64,000 nucleotides of DNA. It comes from Gyromitra esculenta. Lineage: Eukaryota > Ascomycota > Pezizomycetes > Pezizales > Discinaceae. The DNA lies in the NCBI GenBank assembly GCA_038503075.1, contig JBCAML010000006.1:310001-374000 (forward strand), in the 5' to 3' direction. Position 1 is the first letter of the stretch. Every line of letters starts with the position of its first letter. Below the pieces are notes generated by a model. It was not told the DNA's origin. It saw only the letters and a list, made by a program, of their open reading frames with translations, and did not search any database. Position numbers and translations under genes: made by a program. Of this stretch, positions 1 through 11,776 are shown piece by piece.

Positions 1-3000
1 TGTCATCCCATGGGCGACATACTGCAGCAGCCTGTGAGTCCATTTGTAAGCTTTATTAGAACATAATTTTGCACTAAAATAGGAATTATAGAAAAATAGA
101 CAGAACATGTGACAATATTGGCTTCTCGATAGTGATTTCTGAGACCTAAATTCCATCTCAATCCCATAGCGCCACTACTTATGGACGAGATAGTGCAATA
201 GCATCTACAGTAGTAACTCTCATAAGAGGTATAACCTATATGCGGCTGGCGCGGGGAATTACTCGAAATAGCTAGAGTTTACGCCATTCCGATCTGCGCA
301 ACGATCTGATCTCTTGATTATCCTCTACTAGACCTACTATACCGTGTTTTGTGTCGTGCCGAGATTGCGCAATAGCGAGAACTAACCAAATGAAGTAGGC
401 TGGAGGGTGTGATGGATTAGGTTTGAGCAAGTGAAAGCCTCAAGAAGCCTCACGACTACCAATCACCAACGATGTTTAGTGTGAAGTAAAGGTGATCCTG
501 ACGACATTTACCTAACCCACTACCCACTCACCCATCCCTTCAGACTTTATTTGATTAATTCTCACCATTGCAGAATCTCGCCACTGCACAAAACACGGTA
601 GCTTATAATTAAAACTGAAGCAAGATTGATGGTCCTCGTCACTACACCGTTCAAACTGTTGAAACACCTAGCTTCCTGCTTTGGACAATAGGAGACTCTC
701 GTTATAAGAATACGGTCAGGATCAGGACATCATATTCTTAGAGGCTATTTATTCTTAACCCGAAAATCGAGTGATAATTGATGATTGGCAATGGGGAAGC
801 CCTTCCTTTCCCCTGTGCCTCAGGGTCTCATCTGAGTGATTTCGGGTGCCCGAAAAACAAAACAAATTAATTTCAATCCATTCAGTTTCCCAAATTACCG
901 TAGATTGGAAAATTTTATTGTCACAGCTGGTGACCTGAATCAGTAAAGTACGGTCTCAGGTACTTACCCTCCTAATCCTTCGCTGCTTATAAAAATACTC
1001 TAAAATATTCTTCCCAAAACCTGAAAGATATTCTTTATTAGCGATCCTCTTATTATGCTATACAAAAATCTACGAGACCAGGAAGTGATATTCTCATAGT
1101 GCTTATACTTATTTACAGTACTCTTATAGTAAGAGTCTTCTGAACTATGATAGCATTATGAGCTATGTGCCGAACGAAATAATAAATAAATAGCATTATA
1201 AGTTAAGCAAGCGTGATATACGTACCACCCGACCCACTTGAATAGCTCCAGTATATAATTTATGTGGATTGACTACAACCTATTTATTCAATTATAGATA
1301 TGAATAGTTACACGGGTCCGGAGCAGTGTACAAGAGCAGGGACCTACGGTTACTCCTTTTGCTGGCCTCTGCTGCTATGTTTGTCCTTTTATTATTTCCG
1401 GACCATGTTTCCATGGCATGGCAACCTATACGTAGTAAAAGTCTATTTAGTTTAATACTACTTTTTCCGGCTTTGAAGGTCCAGTAAGACCACCGCAAAC
1501 AGCCACGAATATTTCATACATCGAGTGATAAATCATGACCATCAATCGCCAAACCAGGTGATCCCAGCCGTTCTAAATTAGGTATCATTCCGAGACCCTC
1601 TATTTACAGAGCAGAGACGAATCTCCTACTAATAGTTTAACAACAGCTATTAATACCTATTTATACCTACCACCCCGTATAACCAACTCCGACTATTAAC
1701 CCCCCCAGCACGTAACCGAATCCCAGGTTCAAGCAGACTAGGATAAGAAAGCCCAAACAGATCTCCCTTGCATCCCTCCCCGGAGCCACAGGCAGTTCTC
1801 CGTGAAGGCTAGACTTCCGCATCGACCTTAAGTTCACCACCACCTGGCATAAGTAGAATACTGATATCTCAACTGACATATATCCTACATCTCGATCCAG
1901 ATCTCTTGCAGCGGTTGGTCCCCTCAGACACCACGCACGCAAGTACCGACCAACAATTAAAAAAAAAAAGTTCAAACCCTTAAAACTCATGGCAACCGCT
2001 GCCGACCTTACGTTTCGTACTACACTCCTCCCCCAAACAATTTATATCTAATCCCCCTTTTTTTTTCTCTTTCTTTTCTAATCACCCCGTACTGTACCTT
2101 CAAGTAGATGGATCCGCATACAGTACCATGTTGATTCCCCATCGCAATCGTACCTTGTAATCGTCATCGTCGTCATCGTCGTCATACCTCACCTCGCACC
2201 TCACCTCACCTCACCCCTCTCCTATCCAGCTAGCCCAACGTACTTGCCAGTCTGGAAAAAAAAAAAACAATCTTCCAACACACCACCACACATATTTACC
2301 TATCGGAGATGGGACTTTCTTTTCTTTTCTTTTCCTTTTCTTTTCTTTTTTGCGTGTGTCTTAGACGTTACCTCTGTGGCGGAACCGATTTAAAACTAGT
2401 TTTATATTTAAGCTTTTTTGTTTTTTTATTTTTTATTTAAAAAAAAAAAACCGCCTCGTCCGTCCGTCCGCCTCACCTCACCTCACCCCACACATCCACA
2501 CCCCCCCCCTTTTCTCCATTTCTCTCCCCTCTCTCTCCCCGCCCTATCTTCTACTACCATTCTACCCCCCACCCTCCCCCACCCCACATTCTGGTTATAC
2601 TGCCTCGGAAGAAAAGGGATAAATACGTGTAAAACAAAAACACAAAAAACGAAAAATAATACTCTATCATGCATACTTATCGTACTCTCTCCGCGGGAAC
2701 GTATCTCATGCAAAAGAGCACAAAAAAAGTTTTTCTCTCTAAAAACGGGCTGGATCGCGGTGGCACGTGTTTATGCTGGACAACAACCGCGACAACAAAA
2801 ATAAAAAAAGATTATGTATGGTGCGGGTACGGCAAATAGAGTGTATATGTAGATAGGGAAATTTGAGCGCGTTTTGTCTTTTCTTTTTTAAAAGAATGAA
2901 TAAATAGTTATTACACAACGTATACAGTACTATCGTTATGAAAAGGTACCCCGCAAAATCAAACCTCACCTATAAGGTAGGTAGGTATCCATGTAATCGT

Positions 3001-3117
3001 TTTCAACCTAGCATAACCTAAAAAAAAAACATAAAGAAGCCCCTCGTCTTTTTCGTCCGCGGAACCCGATATATAGTATACACCATCAATACGCACGCAC
3101 GCACGTACCCGGTTTGG
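1..3117. other. intergenic, no gene seen
   Basis: No open frame here has an ATG, codon pattern and splice signals that make a convincing gene. The right part is probably the 3' UTR and downstream flank of the minus-strand CID gene. Visible low-complexity items are a TCG/TCA tract at about 2161-2185, a CTTTT-type pyrimidine tract at about 2315-2351, poly-T/poly-A runs at 2415-2450, and a short perfect hairpin at 1120-1136 (ACTCTTA, three-base loop, TAAGAGT). Confidence 0.6.
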
Positions 3118-4782
3118 TTACGTTTTCCACCCCCGCTTCGCACCGATCTCTCTGCCCTTGACAGATCTATAATCATCGAACCCCGCACTCCCATCTCCTT
3201 GCGTTGCACCCGCGCCATATTGTTGTTGCTGCTGCTGTTGCTGCTGCTGTTGTTGCTGTTGTTGTGGGGGATACCCTCCCCCACTGCCGCCTTGCTGATT
3301 CCACTGACCTTGTTGTTGCTGCGGTTGTCCGTATCCTTGCACGTAGCCATACCCCGCGAACCCCGCCTGCTGTGCCATCATCGCGTGGAACCCCGGCGGC
3401 GGCGGCGGCGGTGGTGGCCATGGGAATTGTTGGTTGTGCGCCGGGTAGCCGTACTGCATTGGTGGGGGCGGAGGTACCGGGGGGAACCCTTGGTTGGGGT
3501 AGTGGTGTTCTGGGGTGTAGTTTGGGTGCTGCATGGGTTGGGGTTGGGGAGCTGGGGCCTGAGGTTGTCCCTGCTGGAATGAAGGGCGGGGAGGCGGTGA
3601 TTCTGGGGATCGACTACGGCTTGACCGGTATCGTCGGCGTGAGGGGGAGCGGGACCGAGAACGGGATTGGGAGTAGGAGCGCTGCGAAGAAACGCCATCG
3701 GATGAATAGCTGCGTCCTCTCCTCCTGCTGTCGCGACCCCCAGCCTTTTCTTCCCGGGCTGCGCGTTTCTTGGTTTTCATCTTTTCGCAGAAGCTACGGC
3801 TCCAGCCGTAGTAGCTTTCGCCATTGGTGCCGGCGAGACCACCGATTGCGTCTGGGTCGGCGTCCGGATTGGTTTCGACCGGGCTGAAGATCGATTCTAC
3901 GTAGGAGAGGAAGTCTTTTACGGCAACTGCGAGGGTCTCATTGGGTGTGAGCGTGCTGAATTGGATTGGCTTCACGAGACGTGGGTTGATGGGGACGGGG
4001 GAATTCGGGATCAGGTGTGGGAGCATATTTGCTGCTGGGAGGTCGTAGAATGGGAGTGATGGGTCGCCGTGGAATGGCGGGAGGAGGAGTGGACGCCCAG
4101 TAGCATGTTTCTTGATGCTCGAGTCTGTGGGTGTACTTTTGACACCCGAGGCCGCATCACGAGTGGCGGTTAGGAGCTCGGTGATGAATGGAGCCGGGTA
4201 GTAGGAGCGGTCCGACCAGAGCGTGAGTAGGCGTTCTAGCTTAGCAAGCTGTTTCACGGCGCCGGGGGAGACGGCGGATGAGAACAGGTCGCGCAGGAAG
4301 GGCTTGATCTCCTCTGGGAAGGTGGGAGAGCGCTCACTGTGCGTTGTGTGGTGGAGAACATCGTTGACGAGATAGAGGATGTGGAGGCGCTGCCGTCGTG
4401 GGCTCGTCTTGGTGGATGGCGAGAGCGAGGGCGAGAGGGCGACGAGGTATTTCCCGAGAAGGATGACGCGGGCGCGGCTTGGGACCACGTTTCTGAGGAT
4501 CCAACGCTTGCAGTTCTATCCGCTCGGAAGAAGGGGAACATCGAACAGCCGCGTTAGTCTTGATATAAGAGGTAAGAAACAAAAACGAAACTAGCCGGTG
4601 CGAAGGGGGGTGAGTGTTTGTGTAGCAACCTGGATGTTTGCCGGGGAACAGATGGTGAGTGCTTTGTCCAGTAGGGCATGGAAAGCGGAGATTTCGTCAA
4701 TGGGGACAGCAGTAGGGTCTGGACGGAGGAGACCACCGCGGAAGGACGCGCGGGCGATCGAGACAGCGACAGCAGCAGCCAT
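3118..4782 (-). CDS. CID-domain RNA-processing protein, CHERP-like
   Basis: Two exons: 4782-4630 (51 codons, ATG at 4782) and 4515-3118, joined in phase 0 across a 114-base GT..AG intron, giving 516 aa. Residues about 20-170 read as a CTD-interacting domain (CID) with the signature LHILYLVNDVLHHT; this fold binds the RNA polymerase II C-terminal tail. Next come a conserved middle region, an Arg-Ser-rich stretch (about 300-345, SRSRSRSPSRRR type) as in splicing proteins, then Pro/Gln-rich low complexity with a polyglutamine tract near the end. Domain order resembles animal CHERP (CID, RS, Pro-rich), which acts with the U2 snRNP, but no SURP domain is visible, so fungal CID protein is the safer name. 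An upstream in-frame extension exists but lacks a good ATG. Role in nuclear pre-mRNA processing is inferred from the family. Confidence 0.8.
3221..3266 (-). repeat. CAG/CAA polyglutamine microsatellite
   Basis: A run of TTG/TGC triplets on the plus strand, read on the minus strand as an uninterrupted glutamine tract in the C-terminal tail of the CID protein. CAG and CAA codons are mixed, which usually slows slippage. Length is likely variable between strains. Confidence 0.85.
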
Positions 4783-6811
4783 CGTGGGATGGGAGGAGGA
4801 AGTGGCGATGGTTGTGGTGAGGTGGTGAGGTGGTGAAATGGAGCAGGAATGGTGGTGGTGGTGATGGCGGTGATGGTTGTGGTGGTGGCAGTGGTGTGGT
4901 GATGTGGGTGAGGTGAAGTGTTTCGCAGGAGGGGTTGTTTGCCCACGATGGCAGAGGATATTGTATGTAGTCCCCCGTAGAGACACTGAGTGGGAATGCA
5001 GTGGGCGAATCTCACGATGACGATGAAAACCGATGAAGCTGACCTTCACTTGGTGGTTTCATCTTGCATCTCCGCTTCGGCTAGGCCAAGCCAACCAGAG
5101 CATCCACACGATTCTCTTTCCCCACCGCTGCATTCGCCCCATCCTGTCTCTCGACTCCCACTCCCATCCATTCCTGTCTTCCCACTCCCTCCCGCCCAGC
5201 CCTGTGGTGTTTCCGCTCTTCTCCCAGAACTCCACACTCCATCCATCCACTCAGACCCTGACCCTGACCCTGCCCTGATTCGATCCATCGGAACTCACTG
5301 TCCCTACATGTAATGTCCCTACAATCCCCTCGCTCCCGCGTCGTCCCCCGAGATGAATGTTTTATTTTCTTCATGTACATAGATACATATGTACCCATTG
5401 CACCACCAGCCCCCAGCAACGCGGAATTGTCCAGCAAGATCTCCCTCCCTCCGCTATAACCAGTAACTCCCTAGTCTCTCGTCGCCTACAGCTTCTATCT
5501 TTGTCCCCACCGACATTGCAATCCAGCAACTGCAACACCTTATTTTCCCACATTTCATTCACCCACCACACCAACCACTCCCCTCCCCCCGTTCCCAACG
5601 CACCGATCAGCTCTCCGATCCGGTGCATTTAATCTTTCATCGACACGAGAGTTAGACTCCTTCGTTCGAGAGCAGGTTAAAAAAAATAAAACAAGACACA
5701 ACCTTGACCCCTCCCTGCTGCAGTAAGAACAGAGGGAGAAAAAAAAGAAATTACCGTAGAGCTAGAGCTAGAGAGCTCGTGGGTCTAGACGCTAGATGAT
5801 GAAGTGCTAGCTGTAACAGCTTCATGCTCGTGATCGTGCAATGGCCGGTGGAAGTTGGAGAATGTCATGTATAGCACGCAACCTCTCTCCCTCCCCCCCC
5901 CGGCCGCACCGCTCCACCGTCCCGGTGGCTATAGGGGAATATGTATAGAAGATGAGAAAAAAAAGATGGGACAGAGTAGAATGATCTCGAATATAACGCG
6001 ACTGCATTGAAAATCATTGCTTGATTGCTTGATTGCTTGCTGTTCAAACAACCCCCATCGTCACCTCACTTCAACCACCCCCCACACCACCACCACCCTT
6101 TCCCCAAACAAAGGAAACGAAACGAAACGAAACGCTGGAGATGAATAAAATATTCGAAGTTATCGTAGCTATGAAACCGTTTGTCGTACAATTCAAAGAA
6201 CACCCCCCCCCCAATACCTCATTTCCCAATCCAAGAAGCACCACTGCACGACATGAGAGCAGGAAAATTCGATCGTGAAACCCATAGGAATCAGCAGAAA
6301 AAACAGCCAATGCAGAAAAAAAAGTAAGAGAATAGAGAAAACAGGAAACCTTTCTTTTTTTTTCTTTCTTCTTTGTTCTTTCTTTCCCTCCCTCTCCCCC
6401 CTTTCCTTGAGTACCCCAGACAGCTAATCCTCCTTTTTGTTCTTCCTGTTGCCCTTTTTCTCCAATGGTAGAAATGAAAAGAAAAACACCCTCAGAAAAC
6501 TAAAATGTCCATGACAATAAAACGTTCCATAATAAATAAAATAAAGAGGTCCATAAAAAAACGCAAAAACTAGCCACCCACCCCGATTTTTCTAGAAACA
6601 CTTATTTCGCCATCTTAAACACGAAAAGAATAAAAATTCAAAAATAAACCACCCAAAAGTTAGCAAAAAGATGCAAAAAGATGCAAAAATGCAAAAATAA
6701 AAACATAAAACATAATGCAAAAAAAATAACCCATATCTTTTTTTTGCACACCAAAAGGGGTGCGCACACAAGAGAAACATTTGTGATCCTTTTTTTTTTT
6801 TCTTCTCTCTC
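4783..6811. other. intergenic, CID promoter and ACT gene 3' flank
   Basis: Between the start of the CID gene and the stop of the next minus-strand gene. A GTG/GGT-rich segment at about 4822-4905 is the CAC-rich 5' leader of the CID gene. One TACATGTA copy lies at 5305. The part from about 6300 to 6800 is A/T-rich with many poly-A and poly-T runs, as expected for a 3' UTR and terminator of the gene ending at 6812. No coding region is supported. Confidence 0.55.
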
Positions 6812-8516
6812 TCACATCCCTAATGCAGCCACCGCACGGGCCAAATCCTCTTCAGCCACAATCACAGTTCCTGCTCTGGCCGTACTCAGATAGCTCATCT
6901 CGACAGCATCATTCTTATCGAAATAGCCACCAGTAGTACCGCCGACGAGCCGGCCAGCAACACCACATACGATGCCGGTACTATCCACCGGGAGACCCCG
7001 TAGGTCCAGCACGATGGGGATCAACACGTCTTCTTTGCTACCGAGCAACACGTCGTCGGAGCCAAACATGCTCAGCATCTCTTTCTGCAGCAGCAAGGAT
7101 GCGGGTTCGGCGTCTGTTAGGGTTACGGACAGGAATTGGGGCTGTGAGACGAGGCATTTGACGAGGCCGAGATAGAGACCGCGATCGTCGCCGCCGCTGC
7201 CGCCGCGTCCCTTGGAGAAGCTACGGCGGGCGGCGCAGAGGATTAGTTTTGTGGTCTTGCTGACTTGCGGGATTACGTTCTGTTTGCGGAGGGTGTCGAA
7301 GGTGCGAATTTGGAGGTCGCTTAGAGTTGTGGTGGTGGGTGGTGGAGATGGAGGCAGGACGGTGAAGGTTGTGGTGGAGGAGGAGCTGCGGTGGTGGGAA
7401 GGTGGGGTGACGAAGGCTTCAGTGTGGGCTTCGAAGACGAAGCCTCGGGCTTTTAGCGCTTTGGTGACGTTGGTGCGGTTCTTGAATGGTACTAGGATGT
7501 AGTCGGAGAAGTAGGTCGTTATGAAAAATATCGAGCTGTGGGAGAGAATGATATTAGGTTCCGTCGTTATAGTAATATGAACCATACACCCCAACACATC
7601 CAATCCAGCTCCGTGGAACCATTCCTTTTTCTTTCTTGCTTTCTTTTTTTGATATATAGAGATTTTTGGCAGTAACTCACACTCCAGCTAAAGCCAGCGG
7701 ACTCGATAAATCCAGCACTCTTTGTCCAGCGTCTAACCCTTCTCCGTCGACTTGGATCGCTACGAACTCATCCTGCGCAATCATCGCGTCTCCATGGTGT
7801 CCACTTAGATCCAGGGTTTTAATAATTGGCGTGAACCATTTTTCGACGTTCTCCCGGCTACACACTACCGAGCATTCCACTGGGGTAACACTAATATTCA
7901 CAAAGTCCTTTATGGCGCTGCTGGGTCGTCCTGGGCTCGGATAGTCTGGTACATCGTCGTCTGACGCATCGCCATCCTCCTCCTCACGGCGATCTCGACT
8001 ATGGTCGGCGTCGAGCGGTGAGAGTGGGAGGATTAGCGATAGAATCGCCTGCACAAAGTGTGGATAGAGGTGCAGTGGTATGTGTATTAAGCACAGTCTG
8101 CACTCCTGTAATATTTTCACCGTCGTGTGTAAGCTTGTGTATACACCCGGCGCACCATAATCTGCCTTTGCATCCCCCGCCCCGCCTCTTACATAGCTTC
8201 CAGTTGGGATATCGAGGCTCTCGGCTGACGAGTACGCACTCAGTGAACTGGTGCTACGGGATCGCGATGATCCAGCTGGACTAGCCGTGCCGTCAGAACT
8301 CGTTGAGTATCGTGATGATGAGCCCGCCATTGAGTGCGCTGTACTGGTTCCTCGCTCACCGGCTGTTGAAATTGTGGTGGCAGAGGACGAGGAGTACGAG
8401 CAATTTGAAGTGTAGGAGGTCGAGGTCGAGGAATTTGAAAATACAGGGGATTTGGGGTTGGGGATTGGATGTGGGGAACTAACGAGGAATTGGATCTGAG
8501 CACTCATGTATGTCAT
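6812..8516 (-). CDS. ACT-domain protein, CASTOR-like amino-acid-sensing fold
   Basis: Two exons, 8516-7681 and 7535-6812, joined across a 145-base intron (donor GTGAGT, acceptor CTCCCACAG), giving 519 aa; a second ATG three codons in (8507) is equally possible. After a Ser/Thr-rich insert (about 20-105) the chain reads as tandem ACT-type units: HIPLHLYPHFVQAILSL in the first half and, exactly across the intron junction, VSIFFITTYFSDYILVP, a signature of fungal CASTOR-type ACT domains. The C-terminal third (LDLRGLPVDSTGIVCGVAG...) is a further ACT-like region. Animal CASTOR proteins bind arginine and regulate TORC1; for fungi the ligand is not established, so only an amino-acid-binding or regulatory role is inferred. 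The long Ser-rich insertion is low complexity and probably unstructured. Confidence 0.75.
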
Positions 8517-11500
8517 GAAGCTGTATCCACCACCCTGTGAGGATTTTTCTTCCTATTATGACAAGATATCGTGGGATATAGGTACTAGATCCTTTGATAT
8601 AAAGAAATTGGGAATGACAGGAACAAATAATTTAGCTTGGGGTTTCTTTTTTTTCTTTTTTTTCTTTTTTCTTTCGCTTGGAGAGATGGAGGGTATGATG
8701 AAAGAAACAAACAAAAGCAGGTGCCAATGATGTGAAACAACAATTGAATGGGTAGGAAACGGGGGAAGGAAGACAGCAGTTCTTAAAGGAGACTAACCAA
8801 CAGAACTATATTTTCAGCTCCTCCTTAGGGGCCACGGGAGGGGGATGTCGTCTTTTATGTAGGTATCTAGGTAGGTGTGGTAGCCGTATCCTGCCCTGCT
8901 ACTAGAGTAAAATGGTCTACGGCACTGTTGCGTATATCACTTCCGGAAAGATGGAGGCGGGTACTTTACTTGTTCGTCTTTCAAACCCAGCTGCGGTTGC
9001 ACATACACGCTCACTAACACGAAGAGCCGACAGAATGGGATCGTAGACAAGTGGTGGGTTCGGAGGAAAAGCAAGGTTAGAGGAGACAGAAGAGGGAGGG
9101 TGGTGGTTGTTGAAAGCGGTTGCGCGCCGTGGAGGGGTAACTTCCACCGCCCTAAATTGGGTAAGCTGCGACAAATCTACTGGCTAGATGACACTTTTCC
9201 TAGGCGGCCCTCTCCGGCAGTGGGGATGGGCGCTGCAGGATAGACGAGCGTTATGATCTCTGGGCTCTGGGCAGATCTACGAGTAAATCCAATGTTGACT
9301 GACGTCCACCTCCTGTCCGTAACGGTGGGGATTTCGTGACAAGACGAGCCTCAGGCGAGCGCAGCGCATACGGTGTCGTGGTTGCAACTTCCAAACTGCG
9401 TGGGATATACCCGGATAGACTCGTTCCAACCCCTTCTAAGCTATGTCGTCTATTGACAGGCGATTCGATGTATCGCTTGACACTGGTTCCCAAAGAACGC
9501 CACCAGAAGGCAAGACACCCTTTTTTTCTTATGTTGTGCTTGCTCTGCTTCATTCACGATGTCGTGCCGCCTGCTGCCTGCTGCACCCTTTCAGATGGTA
9601 GAAAAATAAAATAAAATCGCCTCCAGGGCAGGGCGCGCCCCGTATCATTGCTCCTGAGACTTGGAGGAAAGAAAAGGTTATCGCCTGTGCTCACCATACA
9701 TGTACAGTAATATTCATATGTAGCCACCTTTACAATTCGAGGTACCGCCCCCGGTCGTCGGTACTACACCTGCTTAACGGGTAACTTGGGTCGCACCGGT
9801 CAACGAAGCGAGGAACTGAAATTTTTAAGCAAGTGTTCCAGAACTCAATTTAGCCCCCCACGCAAACAGGCAAAAAATAGTGAGTACAACACGCTGATAG
9901 TACTCAACTTGCGGACCCTTCTTTCTGCCTACTGCACCCAACAGACTCACGGTACGCGCTAGTAAGACATATGCTGTACCAAGGGCCTTAGGACTCGTGA
10001 TCCTCTAACCTATGCAATCACCCTCAGGGCTAGAAATGTATATATAGAGCCTGTAGTGCAGAATGACCGGAAGCTCTGGCGCGATGGTCTTCGGTTCTAT
10101 TAATTTTTGCTCTTGATTTATGACAGTTGGTCGGGGCGTATTGGGAGATAGCGAGAGCGTGCGAGATAAAAGGAGTATGCAGCAGCGACGATTGAAAGTC
10201 GGATTTCAAAGCCATCTGCCGGAAGTACATGTAACTTTTTTTGGACACCTAGCAAGAGATAAAGTACTTTACACTCAGTCACCTCTGTACGTTACGCACG
10301 TCTGTACTTAGAGTACTCTTTATTAGCACGAGACAAAGTTGCCCCAAGGATCGGGCTCTTCTGGGAAAATACTTTCGCAGTGGGGAAGAAGAAGAAAAAA
10401 AAGAAACGCTCGAGTTTACTTAGCGATCGGGCTTGCACATGTGCCTAGTAGTCGTTGGTATCAGCCTCTTGGTATATCGAGTAGTACTGCCATATTCGAA
10501 ATTGTACAGAGAAAGAGTGGGGGTCATTTTGGTAAGCGCACCCGTCCTTCTGATATAACAAACGATGAAGTTCATCTGGGTAAGATTACCTGACCAAGAT
10601 ATGTACCGTATGCACGATATAGTATAATTGCAGAGTAAGGCATTTGTTTCGTTTTTAGGGAGAGTAAGGAGAGACTTGAGAGACTGCCGGGTTGTTTCGG
10701 GTACTGCAGCCAACAAAGATAACTGCTTGCTACTCACTGTTGCTGGAGAATGTAAAGCCCACGATACCCGTTACTACCTTTTAGTGAGGGGCTGAAGCCG
10801 CAAAGAATGCCTAAAATCGCGTGGGAAAAGAGGACTGAGATTTGTTGAGAGGGGTAATGTAATGTAATGCTAGGGTCTGATTTCATCACTATCGTGGTTA
10901 CCAGCCGCGGTCACTCGGCCATCACAATTCGGGGTATTCCTCATTTCCCGTACGTTCGTCACTTAAAATTTGATATTTCGAAAAGTAAAAATGTGGGGAA
11001 GTCTCGTGCGTCTGCGCAGTGATAATTACGATTGGATGATACCGGTAATGGGGGTAAAAACGGTGTATGCGATGTGATGTCATGAAATAAACAAGCGGCG
11101 GCAGCTGTTTCGCTTACATGTAGTTTTGGAAAAAATACTTGTGGTCGTCTCGGCATCTCATCCGTGGCAGTGAGTTGTCTAACTAGCCACCGGGGCGCCA
11201 CTTGTGGGACGCCACTTGTGTGGCATGAACTATCACTCGCAGATTTGGTCCTGACCCCTGCTATTCTATTCAACCTCCAGTCCTTCTATGCGTTATTGGC
11301 AGATTCAGCCCTACCGGAAACCCTGCCCTACGAATCTTAGCAAGGAAATCACACAAAACATCCCCCTCCATATCCCCTCCCTTCTCCCCCCTCCCTTCCT
11401 CTTTCATCCGTCACAGGGCCAAGCAACGATAATTTCATCAGTCCGAATCATCTCGTTCATCCTTCCGCACTCTTCTCCCTGTTCTCCTCTTTCTGCTTTT

Positions 11501-11776
11501 TTAATCAATTCTTCCAACGAGCTAGATAAAGAAGACTTAACATCGAGCGTGCTTTCAGGATCTCCGTAGAATTATCTTGTTGTTTTCTGCCTTTGCTTTC
11601 TAGCCCTAACTCTTCTCCTCACTTGCTCTCCTCATCTCTGTGCTTTCTCTCTCCTTCTATTAGGAATATAATCTCAGACAAAACCACTTCCTCTCCGCTC
11701 CGTTCCCCGTTTCCTTCTCTAATCCTCATCCTTCTAAGTTTACTTAACCTCCCAACCTTTTCCATCACTTTTCAAG
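8517..11776. other. intergenic, divergent promoter region
   Basis: Shared upstream region of the minus-strand ACT gene and the plus-strand RRM gene. It has a T/C-rich tract at about 8644-8680, three exact TACATGTA copies (9697, 10226, 11115), a TAATG microsatellite near 10855-10870 and a short direct repeat of CGCCACTTGTG near 11190-11219. The last 400 bases before 11777 are strongly pyrimidine-rich, as in leaders of highly expressed fungal genes. Small open frames (for example 9251-9553 minus) have no recognisable content. Confidence 0.5.

Noticed and set aside
2418..2804. 128-codon plus-strand open frame in low-complexity sequence
   Set aside because: Translation is homopolymer and Pro/Ser low complexity; no conserved content; lies in a probable 3' UTR region.
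3204..3887. 227-codon plus-strand frame
   Set aside because: Fully antisense to the CID gene; its Ala/Val and Arg runs are the reverse reading of the polyGln and RS tracts.
9251..9553. 100-codon minus-strand frame with ATG
   Set aside because: No recognisable domain, no splice partner, and lies between two promoters.
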